In this document: piece by piece, positions 54,248 through 63,358 of the stretch | Position numbering within the stretch: position 1 is the first letter of the stretch | Layout: each line of letters begins with the position of its first letter | From: Chlamydiia bacterium | Lineage (GTDB): Bacteria; Chlamydiota; Chlamydiia; Chlamydiales; GCA-2402025 | Reading direction: 5' to 3' | Assembly: GCA_022601395.1 (NCBI GenBank) | Contig: JAJACS010000004.1 | Span: 1 to 64,000 of the forward strand | DNA length: 64,000 nt | The notes under the pieces: model-generated | The model's database searches: none | What the model was told of the DNA's origin: nothing | The model's input: the letters and a program-made list of their open reading frames with translations, nothing else | Translations under genes and position numbers: made by a program

Positions 54248-55002
54248 TCTCCGAAGCGCCGCTTTCTTTTTTGATATTCTAGTATAGCACAGAGTAGGTC
54301 TTTCTTGCCAAAATCTGGCCAAAGTGTGGGAACAGTCATTACTTCAGTGTAAGAAAGTTGCCAAAGTAAAAAATTACTTAACCGACTTTCTCCACTAGTC
54401 CGGATCAAAAGGTCCGGATCCATCACATCAGCAGTATCAAGATAACCTGAAATTAGATTTTCTGTAACTTCTTGTTTGCTTATTTTTTTATTTTCTACAT
54501 CTTCTACAATTTTTCTTACTGCTCTTGTGATCTCATTTCTAGATCCATAATTGAGAGCTAGAACCAGCTGAATCCGCTCACACCCTTCAGTAACGCTAAC
54601 AACTTCACTTAGCTCTTTTTGAAGAGGTAACGAAAATCTTTCTAAATTTCCGATTGTCGTTAGTTTTACACCTTGCTTAAGCATAGACTTTTTCTTTCTG
54701 CGTAAATAGGTCTTGAAAAGTTGCATTAAACCATTCACTTCTTCTTGAGACCTATTCCAGTTCTCCGTAGAAAATGCATATACCGTAATTACCTTTACCC
54801 CAAGATCCGCAGCATATGACACAATTTTATCTATAACCTCTGCACCCTTATAGTGTCCAAAGTGAATAGGAAGCCTTTTGTTTTTAGCCCACCTTCTATT
54901 CCCATCCATAATAAATGCGATATGCTTTGGAACCTTTGAAAGATCGAGCTCCCCAGAGAGTTGTACGCCTTTCTTTTCATCTTCTAATATAGCAGAGCTC
55001 AT
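54244..55002 (-). CDS. uppS: Undecaprenyl diphosphate synthase
   Basis: 252 residues, cis-prenyltransferase. Signature HIAFIMDGNRRWAKNKRLPIHFGHYKGAEV (catalytic Asp, Asn), ALNYGSRNEITRAVRKI, and DPDLLIRTSGESRLSNFLLWQLSYTEV. It makes the lipid carrier for peptidoglycan and LPS sugars. Overlaps both purA (4 bp) and cdsA (4 bp). Confidence 0.97.
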   Translation of the reverse strand: MSSAILEDEKKGVQLSGELDLSKVPKHIAFIMDGNRRWAKNKRLPIHFGHYKGAEVIDKIVSYAADLGVKVITVYAFSTENWNRSQEEVNGLMQLFKTYLRRKKKSMLKQGVKLTTIGNLERFSLPLQKELSEVVSVTEGCERIQLVLALNYGSRNEITRAVRKIVEDVENKKISKQEVTENLISGYLDTADVMDPDLLIRTSGESRLSNFLLWQLSYTEVMTVPTLWPDFGKKDLLCAILEYQKRKRRFGE

Positions 55003-56300
55003 ACACTTATTTTGCGCTTTGATAGATCACAGGACTGGATTACCTTTTCTCTTTCTGGCCCTACTGAAACTATCTTGATAGGTACTTCGCAAAACTCTTC
55101 TATTCTAGCTAGAAAGTTTAGGGCCTTTTCAGGAAGGTCATCTTGTTTTTTGCATTCTTTTGTACTGCTCACCCAGCCATCAAACTTTTCATAGACAGGC
55201 TTTGCAGACTTAAGCTCAGTTGTCGACGCGGGGAAAATTTCACTGTGTGTTCCCCCTATTTCGTAGGCTGTACATATCTTGATTTCTTCAACATGATCCA
55301 ATATATCGAGCTTGGTAAGAGCAAGTGAAGTGACTCCATTCAAACGAATGGCATAACGTAACATGACAAGGTCCAGCCAGCCCATTCTTCGATCTCTTCC
55401 CGTAGTTGTGCCCGTTTCTCTGACCGAAACATTATCTCCTAGAACACCTTTTTCTTCCTCTTCAAACTCTGTAACCAAGAAGCCATTACCAACTCTTGTA
55501 GTATAAGCTTTTACAACCCCTATCACACTCCTGATTGCTGTGGGAGGGAAACCACTCCCTAGGCAAACACCCGCCATACAGGTGTTTGATGAGGTAACAA
55601 ACGGATATGTTCCAAAAAGGCCATCCAAAAACGTTCCTTGAGCGCCCTCAAGAAGAACCTTTGACGGATCAATATCATAAAAAATGTCCTGCTCTACATC
55701 GCTCGCAAAAGGTTTCAGTAGTTTTTTATAATGCGCACAGGCCTCATAGAAGGAACTAGCGTCAACTGGGTCACATCCAAGCAAGGATAGTTGCTTGTTT
55801 TTGCTTTCAAGTAAAGTCTTAGACATCGATTCAAAAACCACTTCATCTAAAAGATCTGCGACCCTCATCCCTACTCTTGCCGCTCTATCAGTATAACAGG
55901 GGCCAATTCCCTTGCCTGTTGTCCCTATCGCAGAAGAGCTTTTCTTCCTTTCGCTAGCCTTATCCAGCAACTTATGAAAGGGAAAAACAACGTGCGCATA
56001 TTTCGAGATAAAAAAACGACCTTCAATGTTTACCTGATCTTCCTTAAGCTGAAGAAGCTCATTTTCAAGGCCTTCTGGATCTATAACAACTCCCGCTCCT
56101 AAATAGCATTTAGTATGCTTATATAGAACTCCTGATGGGATCAGGTGAAAATGATATTCCTTGTCATTTGCAATTACACTGTGACCTGCGTTGTTCCCTC
56201 CTTGAGCTCTTACTATGTGAGTAAAATCAGGAGAGAGCAGATCTATCACCTTTCCTTTCCCTTCATCACCAAACTGGAGTCCAACAATTGCGCTTGCCAT
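54999..56300 (-). CDS. purA: Adenylosuccinate synthetase
   Basis: 433 residues. It converts IMP, Asp and GTP to adenylosuccinate, the first step to AMP. Motifs: VGLQFGDEGKGKVIDLL (P-loop-like), VRAQGGNNAGHSV, GTTGKGIGPCYTDRAARVGMR, and TTTGRDRRMGWLD. The stop is embedded in the uppS start (ATGA), so it heads a membrane-lipid operon. As I recall, C. trachomatis has no purA; its presence suggests wider purine metabolism. Confidence 0.96.
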   Translation of the reverse strand: MASAIVGLQFGDEGKGKVIDLLSPDFTHIVRAQGGNNAGHSVIANDKEYHFHLIPSGVLYKHTKCYLGAGVVIDPEGLENELLQLKEDQVNIEGRFFISKYAHVVFPFHKLLDKASERKKSSSAIGTTGKGIGPCYTDRAARVGMRVADLLDEVVFESMSKTLLESKNKQLSLLGCDPVDASSFYEACAHYKKLLKPFASDVEQDIFYDIDPSKVLLEGAQGTFLDGLFGTYPFVTSSNTCMAGVCLGSGFPPTAIRSVIGVVKAYTTRVGNGFLVTEFEEEEKGVLGDNVSVRETGTTTGRDRRMGWLDLVMLRYAIRLNGVTSLALTKLDILDHVEEIKICTAYEIGGTHSEIFPASTTELKSAKPVYEKFDGWVSSTKECKKQDDLPEKALNFLARIEEFCEVPIKIVSVGPEREKVIQSCDLSKRKISV

Positions 56301-56450
56301 GTATAAATCCTAAATTTTTTCTAACTAAATCGCTCACATCTTATAGCATATGCTGAAATATAAACTAAACAAGATAGATAGATGTAAAAAAAACAATTAC
56401 CTTCTGCTTTATAGAGAACCACCTAAAAAACTCTATAGAATTTCCTTGGA

Positions 56451-56479
56451 TTCGACTCAAATTGAAAATGTGGTATAAT
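56451..56479 (+). promoter_or_regulatory. Putative promoter with consensus extended -10
   Basis: TTCGAC (56451-56456), spacer 17 bp, then a perfect TATAAT (56474-56479) preceded by TGG, an extended -10 (TGn). The start codon is at 56512, so the leader is ~26 nt without a clear ribosome site. The remainder of the 56301-56511 gap shows nothing recognisable. Confidence 0.65.
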
Positions 56480-56511
56480 ACGTGCAATAATATTCAAAAT
56501 GTTTCGAAAAC

Positions 56512-57675
56512 ATGAAAAAAAAATTACGCTTTAACAAAGTCTGGATGACCCTTGCTTCTTTAGGGATTATCACATCTTTTGGACTCAACTCCTCTGAGCC
56601 TTTACAAGCTATAAAGAAGGCCCCCTTAGAACATTCTTCCATGCCGAAAAATATTGAAGTGAAAGAAAAAACAGTCAGCGTCATTCAGGGGTTTGCCAAC
56701 TCTTTAGGTAGAAAACTTTCTACTACTGACGCCTCACAGGCTTTTAAACCTCTTAAAAAAAACCGCAAATTCCCAATAGGCATGATTCAAATTCAAGAAA
56801 CGCCTTATATCGTGCGTACGTTCAACCCCAAGCTATCCATAGAGTCTAGAAAGAGAGAAATTTTATCATATAAAAAGGCTGGAGAACATTACCTTGCTCC
56901 TAAAATTGTGTATATAGACACCGATTACAAAGGATATATTACAGAGTTTATTACAGCTCCTAGGTCAGAGTATAGCGATTTTAAAAACCCAAAAGCCATT
57001 ACAAAACTTGGTATATACTTTAAAAAACTACACTCTACTGAAACAAGCAATGTTCCTCACACTCTTGGTCACCATGAACTTATTTTAAACAATTTAAATA
57101 CGCTGAAAATCGACGACCGCTCCCCGATTCTGAGCAGCATCAACGAAATCAGATCTTTTACTCAAAATGCAAGTATGATTTTGGAGAAACACTACCCTAA
57201 CCTCTGCTTGACTCATCTAGATGTATTTTATCACAACCTGTTTCAAACAGACTCTGGCTTACAAATGATCGACTGGGAAACTGCAGGGCTATCGCTTCCC
57301 TGCTATGACCTCGCCATGGCCTCTGTTTATATGCAGTGGTCAGACAAGGATGACCAGCTTTTTTTGCACTCATATTACGGGAGAGCACCTTCTCAAGAAG
57401 AGCTCGATCTATTCTACCTGGCTAAAGTATTTTCCTATTTTTATGAGGCTAGCGTATTTCTAAAGGTAATAGGTTCTGAATCACTGAGCTCTCTGAGCTC
57501 AAGCCAGCTAAATCAACTAAACCCTTTAAAGTTTTCTGAGATTATGTCCAACATCTCAAAGCATAATGGAGCCCCAGAGGGCATCCCCCTTATAGAAATA
57601 GCCCTTCGTCTTACCAAAGACGGGCTCAGCTACGCTAAAAGCAGTAAAGTTCAAAACGCTCTAAATCACCTATAG
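56512..57675 (+). CDS. APH/choline-kinase-like phosphotransferase with export signal
   Basis: 387 residues. The kinase fold shows Brenner's motif HLDVFYHN (H235, D237, N242) and DWE (D254), as in choline/ethanolamine and aminoglycoside kinases; ATP-lobe Arg/Lys-like YIVRTFNP. It opens with a signal-peptide-like stretch (KKKLRFNKVWMTLASLGIITSFGLNSSEPLQA), which is odd for an ATP-using enzyme. It could be delivered to the host rather than act in the periplasm. Sits 15 bp before a histidine-phosphatase-like gene. Substrate unknown. Confidence 0.75.
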   Translation: MKKKLRFNKVWMTLASLGIITSFGLNSSEPLQAIKKAPLEHSSMPKNIEVKEKTVSVIQGFANSLGRKLSTTDASQAFKPLKKNRKFPIGMIQIQETPYIVRTFNPKLSIESRKREILSYKKAGEHYLAPKIVYIDTDYKGYITEFITAPRSEYSDFKNPKAITKLGIYFKKLHSTETSNVPHTLGHHELILNNLNTLKIDDRSPILSSINEIRSFTQNASMILEKHYPNLCLTHLDVFYHNLFQTDSGLQMIDWETAGLSLPCYDLAMASVYMQWSDKDDQLFLHSYYGRAPSQEELDLFYLAKVFSYFYEASVFLKVIGSESLSSLSSSQLNQLNPLKFSEIMSNISKHNGAPEGIPLIEIALRLTKDGLSYAKSSKVQNALNHL

Positions 57676-57690
57676 ATATGGAAGTCACAA

Positions 57691-58467
57691 ATGACTAAAA
57701 CATCAATTTCCCCCTATGTACCTACAGAAGTTAATCTCAACCGTATTTTCAACGCCTCTGAGGCACACGGGAGCAAGCCTGCCGTTCATATATGTATGAG
57801 ACATTCTGACCGAGATGCTATAACAGGCCACTACTCTAAAACAACCTTGAATACCGCTGGAGTCGTACATGCAAGATCGTACGGAAAAGCCATTAGGAAA
57901 TCTGTTATCAAGTTTGATAGAGAACTTTCATTTATCGGGTCTAGCCCAGTGGGCAGGTGCAAAGAAACTCTTAGCTATATGCTTTCCGGAGCACACAAAA
58001 CAGAACTTGCTGTAACAAAACTACAAGAACTGGACACCGCTGGGGGAGCCCTAGTCAAAAAAGAAATGGGAGAAGCCGCGATTCGAGTATACAACCAGCA
58101 GCAGTTTGGCCCGTTTGTGACAAATGTTATCACTAACCCAACAAAACCTTATGAAGGCATGAAGGAAACGGCTATTGGAGTAAAGCAGTTACTCTCCGCC
58201 TTTTTTCGCAGAAAACAACGGACCGGCTCTGTCAACTTCTACTGCACTCATGACGTTGTTTTGGCAATAATCACAAATCACCTTACCCAAACATATAACA
58301 AAATCCACGGAAACCCCTTAATCACCAAAAAAGAAGATCTGTGGATCCCTAAGTTTTCTGAAATAACCGCATTTTGGAAGGATAGAAAGGGAACTCTTTT
58401 CTTTCAACATGGAGAAAAAACCCTTTCTCTTACAAAAAGAGAACTGAAGTCACACTTCTTGATTTAA
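57691..58467 (+). CDS. Histidine phosphatase-superfamily protein
   Basis: 258 residues. RHG-type active site MRHSDRD (R37, H38), a second Arg in SSPVGRCKET, and the catalytic HD pair in YCTHDVV (H187, D188) fit the phosphoglycerate-mutase/acid-phosphatase superfamily. No signal peptide. Substrate not identifiable. Co-transcribed with the upstream kinase-like gene (15-bp gap), so they may add and remove phosphate on the same or related molecules. Confidence 0.78.
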   Translation: MTKTSISPYVPTEVNLNRIFNASEAHGSKPAVHICMRHSDRDAITGHYSKTTLNTAGVVHARSYGKAIRKSVIKFDRELSFIGSSPVGRCKETLSYMLSGAHKTELAVTKLQELDTAGGALVKKEMGEAAIRVYNQQQFGPFVTNVITNPTKPYEGMKETAIGVKQLLSAFFRRKQRTGSVNFYCTHDVVLAIITNHLTQTYNKIHGNPLITKKEDLWIPKFSEITAFWKDRKGTLFFQHGEKTLSLTKRELKSHFLI

Positions 58468-58651
58468 AAGATTTTACAACGTTTACGTAATCTCTTTTCA
58501 AAGAAAAGCTCCTAGATTCTAAATATGCTATTTCTTATACTTCCTCAAATAATAAGTGGGATTTCCTAGACAGAATCCCCTGAGATCGTTATTCTTTTAT
58601 GGATTAGGATACCTAACTCTTATAAACTCAAAATCAAAGGCACATTTAGCA

Positions 58652-61600
58652 ATGGAAAAGCAAAAGCGCTGGCAACTCTTTGTGATCATAGCCGTAATTT
58701 TTCTCACAGTCTATAACATACTCCCAACAGTATTTTATTATACGAAACCGTTAAATAAGCCTATCGGGCAATCAAGAGCGGAATCGATCGCAAAAGATTC
58801 GCTTATGCGAGTCAATAGCCTCGAGAAGCAATCTATGGAATGGCTTGGATCATTCACGAAACTGCTTAAAATAAAACCCACCTCCATTGACTTAGACAAG
58901 GACAATCCTCAACTGATTCACGTGGGTTTTAAAAATTCAACTGATGCCGATTTATTTAAGTCTCACCTGCCTACAGCAGGTTCTCTGATTACCTTTGCAC
59001 CTGCACAACTAAACCTTTCTCAGATGAAGGATAGCGAAGGCGCTAAAAAAGTAACTGTCGTTAGACAAATTCCTATACAGTTTGAAAAGGACAAAGCAAA
59101 CAGCTACTTTACTTTTTCTGACATGTTTCAAGATGAAGGCCAAGCGACAAAGCTATATCAAACGATCATTGACGACCGCCTTCTACAGCTTGGTTATAGC
59201 ATTGGTGGAACAAGTGAAAACGCCCAACTCCTTGACGCTGCAATCAACACACACGATCCAGTGAGGAAGGAAGAGTTCACTCTAGCCCTTGCAAATTCCC
59301 TACAGTCTTACTCTAAAATTTTTGCAAAGAAGCCATCCATCCTGAATCGCTATTTAGCAAGCCTTACTCAAGGCAATTTTGCAAACAAGAGAGACGCTAT
59401 CGAGCAGTTTGTTTCAAATGTTGACGGCATCAAAAACAAGGTCCGCCTTGAAAAAATCCAACTTAAAGACAAGGAAAAAGAGCTTAAAACAACAGGCGGC
59501 TTCCTTGAGCAGACAGATCAGCAAAGACTTGATTTCCTTCAAAAAAGAGAAGATCTCCTATCCTCTACAACAGCTCTTCTGAAAAACAGCATCAATAAAG
59601 TCTCTTCTGGAAAAGCTCCTTGGTCATACCAGCAACTGAAAAGACATATACACGATGACAGCAAAGCTGAAAGCGAAACACAAGTTTTACAGTTTGGTTC
59701 TCAAAACCCGCTGATTCAAAATATTACTGTGGACCTATCCAATCAAAAAATGCATCTGAGGCTACATAACGACATCGTTAGCTTTAAAGACACTCTTGCA
59801 AAAGGATATGAGAAAAACCAGCTAGAGCAGCTGATTTTCAATGAAATTGCACGTATTTCAAGAGATTCTAGAGAAGATATTGAACCGTTTAGAAACGGCT
59901 TTAAAATCGAGCTTAGCACGCTTTCAAACGCACAAAGCTTCCTAGCTCTTGACCTAGGTTCAATAGCATCAAAAGAAGCAGTGCAAATCAAAGAGCTTGT
60001 GTCTCAATACTGGCAACCAAAACATCAAGACCTTGCTAGAGACGTTTTTCCTATTTGGGATTACGAAACATATAACAAGCTACCAGCTAGTGAAAAGAAG
60101 CTAGGCCTTGTTATCTACGCTCCTTCCACAAGAGAAGAAAATCCAATGCAAGGCTTCCGCACAAACTCTATCTACGTGATAGCAAAAGGTGTGGATCAGA
60201 TCATGAAGAAGATGGGCAACTCCTCTAGAAGCCCTGAAGCAGAACAGTTCATGCAGGATTTTGACCAACTTAGAAAAATCCTCACAAACAAAGGCTACTA
60301 CGGCTATCCAGGAAGCACCTACCCTTTAAGCTCTGCCTTTGCGAAAGACTTCATCTTTGAATCTGAAGATTTCTACAGCAACATTTTGATGGCAACAAGA
60401 GAAGATTTTAAAGTTAATGGAACAAGAAAGTACGCAACTCTTGAGTTCACAAACGTTAAACAAAGAATTTACGCTGAAAATCAAATAGACAACAAGATCC
60501 ACGAAGATCTTCTAAAGTGGAAAGATGAGTATCAATCTGCACAGGTTGATCCTTCAGAGAGGTATAAGTACGACCTTCCAAAGCCTACTCAAAACACTTT
60601 AACAAGCAATCTTCTTCTAAGTGCTAAAAAGTACTTCAGAGGCGATGAAAGAAAGATCCTTCAATGGGGTTTAGACCTTTCTGGTGGTAAAACAGTTCAG
60701 ATCGAGCTAAGAGATCAAAACAACCAAAGAGTAACTAATGAAGCAGACTTATCACAAGGTGTAGATGAGCTGTTTAATAGAGTGAATAAAATGGGCGTTT
60801 CTGAAGTTAGCATCAGAAAAGAAGGATCCAACATCACACTTGACTTCCCTGGAGCTCAAGGATTGTCTGCCGCTGAACTCGTAAAAGCATCTTCAATGTT
60901 ATTTCATGTAGTGAACGAAAAGTACACTCCACAAAGCCCAGAACTTGCTGACTCAGTGAACAGATTCCTACAAGACGTTTGGAATGAGGCTGTTGTTACA
61001 AACAGAAAAGATGTTGATAGCATCAACCACATTGCTTACAAGCACCTTTACGGCGATTCATTAGATCCAGAAAATGTACAGCCAAGAAGCGATGCAGCAA
61101 ACACTCTTTATGAGAGCGGACTAAGACTTGCTATCCCAGATGAGAGCAAGGTCACAAGCCAGTTCAATAACAGCATTTCCAAAATCACAGTAATCAGAGG
61201 AAATAACTACACGGATTGGTTTAACCAAACTCACCCTCTTCTTGTTGTTTTCAACAACTACGCTTTAGAGGGATCTAACCTTGACAACGTTCACGCTTCC
61301 TACGACCCTACAAAAGGGAATTTCCTTTCATTTCAAGTGAAAAGTTCTCAGACTCTAAGAGATGGCCAGAAACTAAGCCCTAGAGCAGATTTATACTCCT
61401 GGACTTCCACATTCTCTAAAGATCAAATCAACGGAACGCCATACGAACAAGTATCTCGCGGTAAAGGCTGGAGAATGGCTGTAATCTTAAACGGCACTGT
61501 TATCAGCGCTCCTGCGCTTGACTCAGCTCTTAAAGACAGCGCAATGATCACAGGTAGCTTTACACATAGAGAAATCAACAAACTTGAAGCTGATCTAAAG

Positions 61601-63199
61601 GCGGGATCGTTAACATTCACACCACATATTCTTTCAGAAAAGAATGTAAGCCCTGAGCTTGGTATCAAGGAACGTTATCAAGGTATCCTTGCAACGGTTA
61701 TAGCTCTTGTTCTTGTAATCATTACAATGGTTAGCTACTACAGATTTGCAGGAGTTATCGCATCTGTTGCCGTTGTATTTAACTTACTAATCATGTGGGC
61801 AACGCTGCAAAACATCCAAGCAACAATGACACTCGCTGGTATTGCCGGCATCATTCTAACCCTTGGTATGGCCGTTGATGCAAACGTACTTGTCTTCGAA
61901 AGAATTAGAGAAGAGTTTGCACTTACAGGAAGGATAGCATCTGCTGTTCACGCGGGTTACAAGAAAGCGTTCTCAGCGATTGTAGACTCGAACATTACAA
62001 CAATCATAGCAGCTGTAATTCTACTTAACTTTGATTCAGGCCCTATCAAAGGCTTTGCAATCACTATAATCATCGGAATTATTTCTTCGATGTTTACAGC
62101 ACTCTTTATGACAAGATTCTTCTTTTCCGGTTGGGTACAAAACCCTAAAAACAAGACTCTCAAGATGTCCACGATCATTAAAGCTTCCAAGTTCAACTTT
62201 TTAAAGTTTGGAAAACTTGCTATGATCATATCTCTTGCGATAGCACTTGTTGGCGGCGGAGTGATATACAAAGAGAAAAACTCTATTCTCGGCATGGACT
62301 TCACTGGTGGATTTGCCCTTTCCGTTGAACTTCCAACTGAAGAAGGAATGAACTATAGAAATGTCGTAGAGAATGCGCTTGTTACAAAAGGCCTTTCCTC
62401 ACAAGACTTCCAAGTTAGAGAGCTTAGCCCAAGCAACCATGTACGTATTTTCTTAAGTAAAGCACTTGATAAAAGTGGCAAACCTTTCTATGGGCTACCC
62501 TTAGAATTGACTGAGGAAACTACATACTCTTATCAGAACAACCCAAGAATTGTCTGGGTAGTTGATGCCTTGAAAGACGCTGGAGTTTCTCTATCCCCTA
62601 AAATTCAAGATCAACTAGGAAGCAATTGGACAAGCATCAGTGGCCAGATATCTGGAGCAATGAGAAACAACGCTCTAATCGGGCTTTCACTAGCGCTTCT
62701 TTGCATCCTAGTTTACATCACGCTAAGATTTGAGTTTAAATATGCGCTTGCCGCAACACTCGGCCTTGCACATGATGTTATTATTACCATTGGAACAGTT
62801 TGCCTACTTCATGCATTTAGAGTTCCAGTTCAAATTGACCTGAATACAATAGCAGCACTTATGACGATTGTAGGATACTCCTTAAACGACACCATCATCA
62901 TCTTTGACAGAGTCCGCGAAGATGTGAAGTCGCTTAAGAAGATGTCTTTCAAAGAAGTCATTAACCATGCACTTAACGTGACACTGTCAAGAACACTCAT
63001 GACATCTATCACAACAGTGCTTGTTCTAGTCGCTCTTGTATGCCTAGGTGGAAGCACAGTATTTGGATTTGCCCTAGTCATGACAATCGGAGTCGTGTAC
63101 GGGACACTTTCCTCTCTTTTCGTCGCAACGCCTATTCTGTATTACATACAGAAAAGAGCAGATCAAAAAGAAGAAAAGCTCCTTCCAAACAACAAATAG
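58652..63199 (+). CDS. secDF: Fused protein-export membrane protein SecDF
   Basis: 1515 residues from ATG 58652 (MEKQKRWQLF); a GTG at 58556 adds an unlikely leader. One TM helix, then a long periplasmic P1 region, then SecD TM3-6 after WGLDLSGGKTVQIELRDQ, with GIAGIILTLGMAVDANVLVFERIREE. SecF follows (ILGMDFTGGFALSVEL; IVGYSLNDTIIIFDRVREDV). It uses proton force to pull translocating chains. A large N-terminal insertion (residues ~60-650) makes it longer than usual; I recall C. trachomatis SecDF (CT448) also being fused and long. Confidence 0.95.
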   Translation: MEKQKRWQLFVIIAVIFLTVYNILPTVFYYTKPLNKPIGQSRAESIAKDSLMRVNSLEKQSMEWLGSFTKLLKIKPTSIDLDKDNPQLIHVGFKNSTDADLFKSHLPTAGSLITFAPAQLNLSQMKDSEGAKKVTVVRQIPIQFEKDKANSYFTFSDMFQDEGQATKLYQTIIDDRLLQLGYSIGGTSENAQLLDAAINTHDPVRKEEFTLALANSLQSYSKIFAKKPSILNRYLASLTQGNFANKRDAIEQFVSNVDGIKNKVRLEKIQLKDKEKELKTTGGFLEQTDQQRLDFLQKREDLLSSTTALLKNSINKVSSGKAPWSYQQLKRHIHDDSKAESETQVLQFGSQNPLIQNITVDLSNQKMHLRLHNDIVSFKDTLAKGYEKNQLEQLIFNEIARISRDSREDIEPFRNGFKIELSTLSNAQSFLALDLGSIASKEAVQIKELVSQYWQPKHQDLARDVFPIWDYETYNKLPASEKKLGLVIYAPSTREENPMQGFRTNSIYVIAKGVDQIMKKMGNSSRSPEAEQFMQDFDQLRKILTNKGYYGYPGSTYPLSSAFAKDFIFESEDFYSNILMATREDFKVNGTRKYATLEFTNVKQRIYAENQIDNKIHEDLLKWKDEYQSAQVDPSERYKYDLPKPTQNTLTSNLLLSAKKYFRGDERKILQWGLDLSGGKTVQIELRDQNNQRVTNEADLSQGVDELFNRVNKMGVSEVSIRKEGSNITLDFPGAQGLSAAELVKASSMLFHVVNEKYTPQSPELADSVNRFLQDVWNEAVVTNRKDVDSINHIAYKHLYGDSLDPENVQPRSDAANTLYESGLRLAIPDESKVTSQFNNSISKITVIRGNNYTDWFNQTHPLLVVFNNYALEGSNLDNVHASYDPTKGNFLSFQVKSSQTLRDGQKLSPRADLYSWTSTFSKDQINGTPYEQVSRGKGWRMAVILNGTVISAPALDSALKDSAMITGSFTHREINKLEADLKAGSLTFTPHILSEKNVSPELGIKERYQGILATVIALVLVIITMVSYYRFAGVIASVAVVFNLLIMWATLQNIQATMTLAGIAGIILTLGMAVDANVLVFERIREEFALTGRIASAVHAGYKKAFSAIVDSNITTIIAAVILLNFDSGPIKGFAITIIIGIISSMFTALFMTRFFFSGWVQNPKNKTLKMSTIIKASKFNFLKFGKLAMIISLAIALVGGGVIYKEKNSILGMDFTGGFALSVELPTEEGMNYRNVVENALVTKGLSSQDFQVRELSPSNHVRIFLSKALDKSGKPFYGLPLELTEETTYSYQNNPRIVWVVDALKDAGVSLSPKIQDQLGSNWTSISGQISGAMRNNALIGLSLALLCILVYITLRFEFKYALAATLGLAHDVIITIGTVCLLHAFRVPVQIDLNTIAALMTIVGYSLNDTIIIFDRVREDVKSLKKMSFKEVINHALNVTLSRTLMTSITTVLVLVALVCLGGSTVFGFALVMTIGVVYGTLSSLFVATPILYYIQKRADQKEEKLLPNNK

Positions 63200-63205
63200 T
63201 TTTAC

Positions 63206-63250
63206 AAAAAGAACCTTACGCCTCTATCACAGAGCGTAAGGTTCTTTTTT
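63206..63250 (+). terminator. Strong Rho-independent terminator after secDF
   Basis: Perfect 16-bp stem (63206-63221 with 63234-63249), 12-nt loop, ending in TTTTTT. It separates secDF from recJ. The remaining 63251-63358 shows no gene. Confidence 0.93.
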
Positions 63251-63358
63251 ATTTGTTTCCTTTTGATCTAATCACCAAGTGTAGTAAAGTGTCCTTTTGC
63301 GGTAATTAGTTCCCGAATATACGTTTATCGCGGCGCTAAAATTCCTCTTTATAACAAC

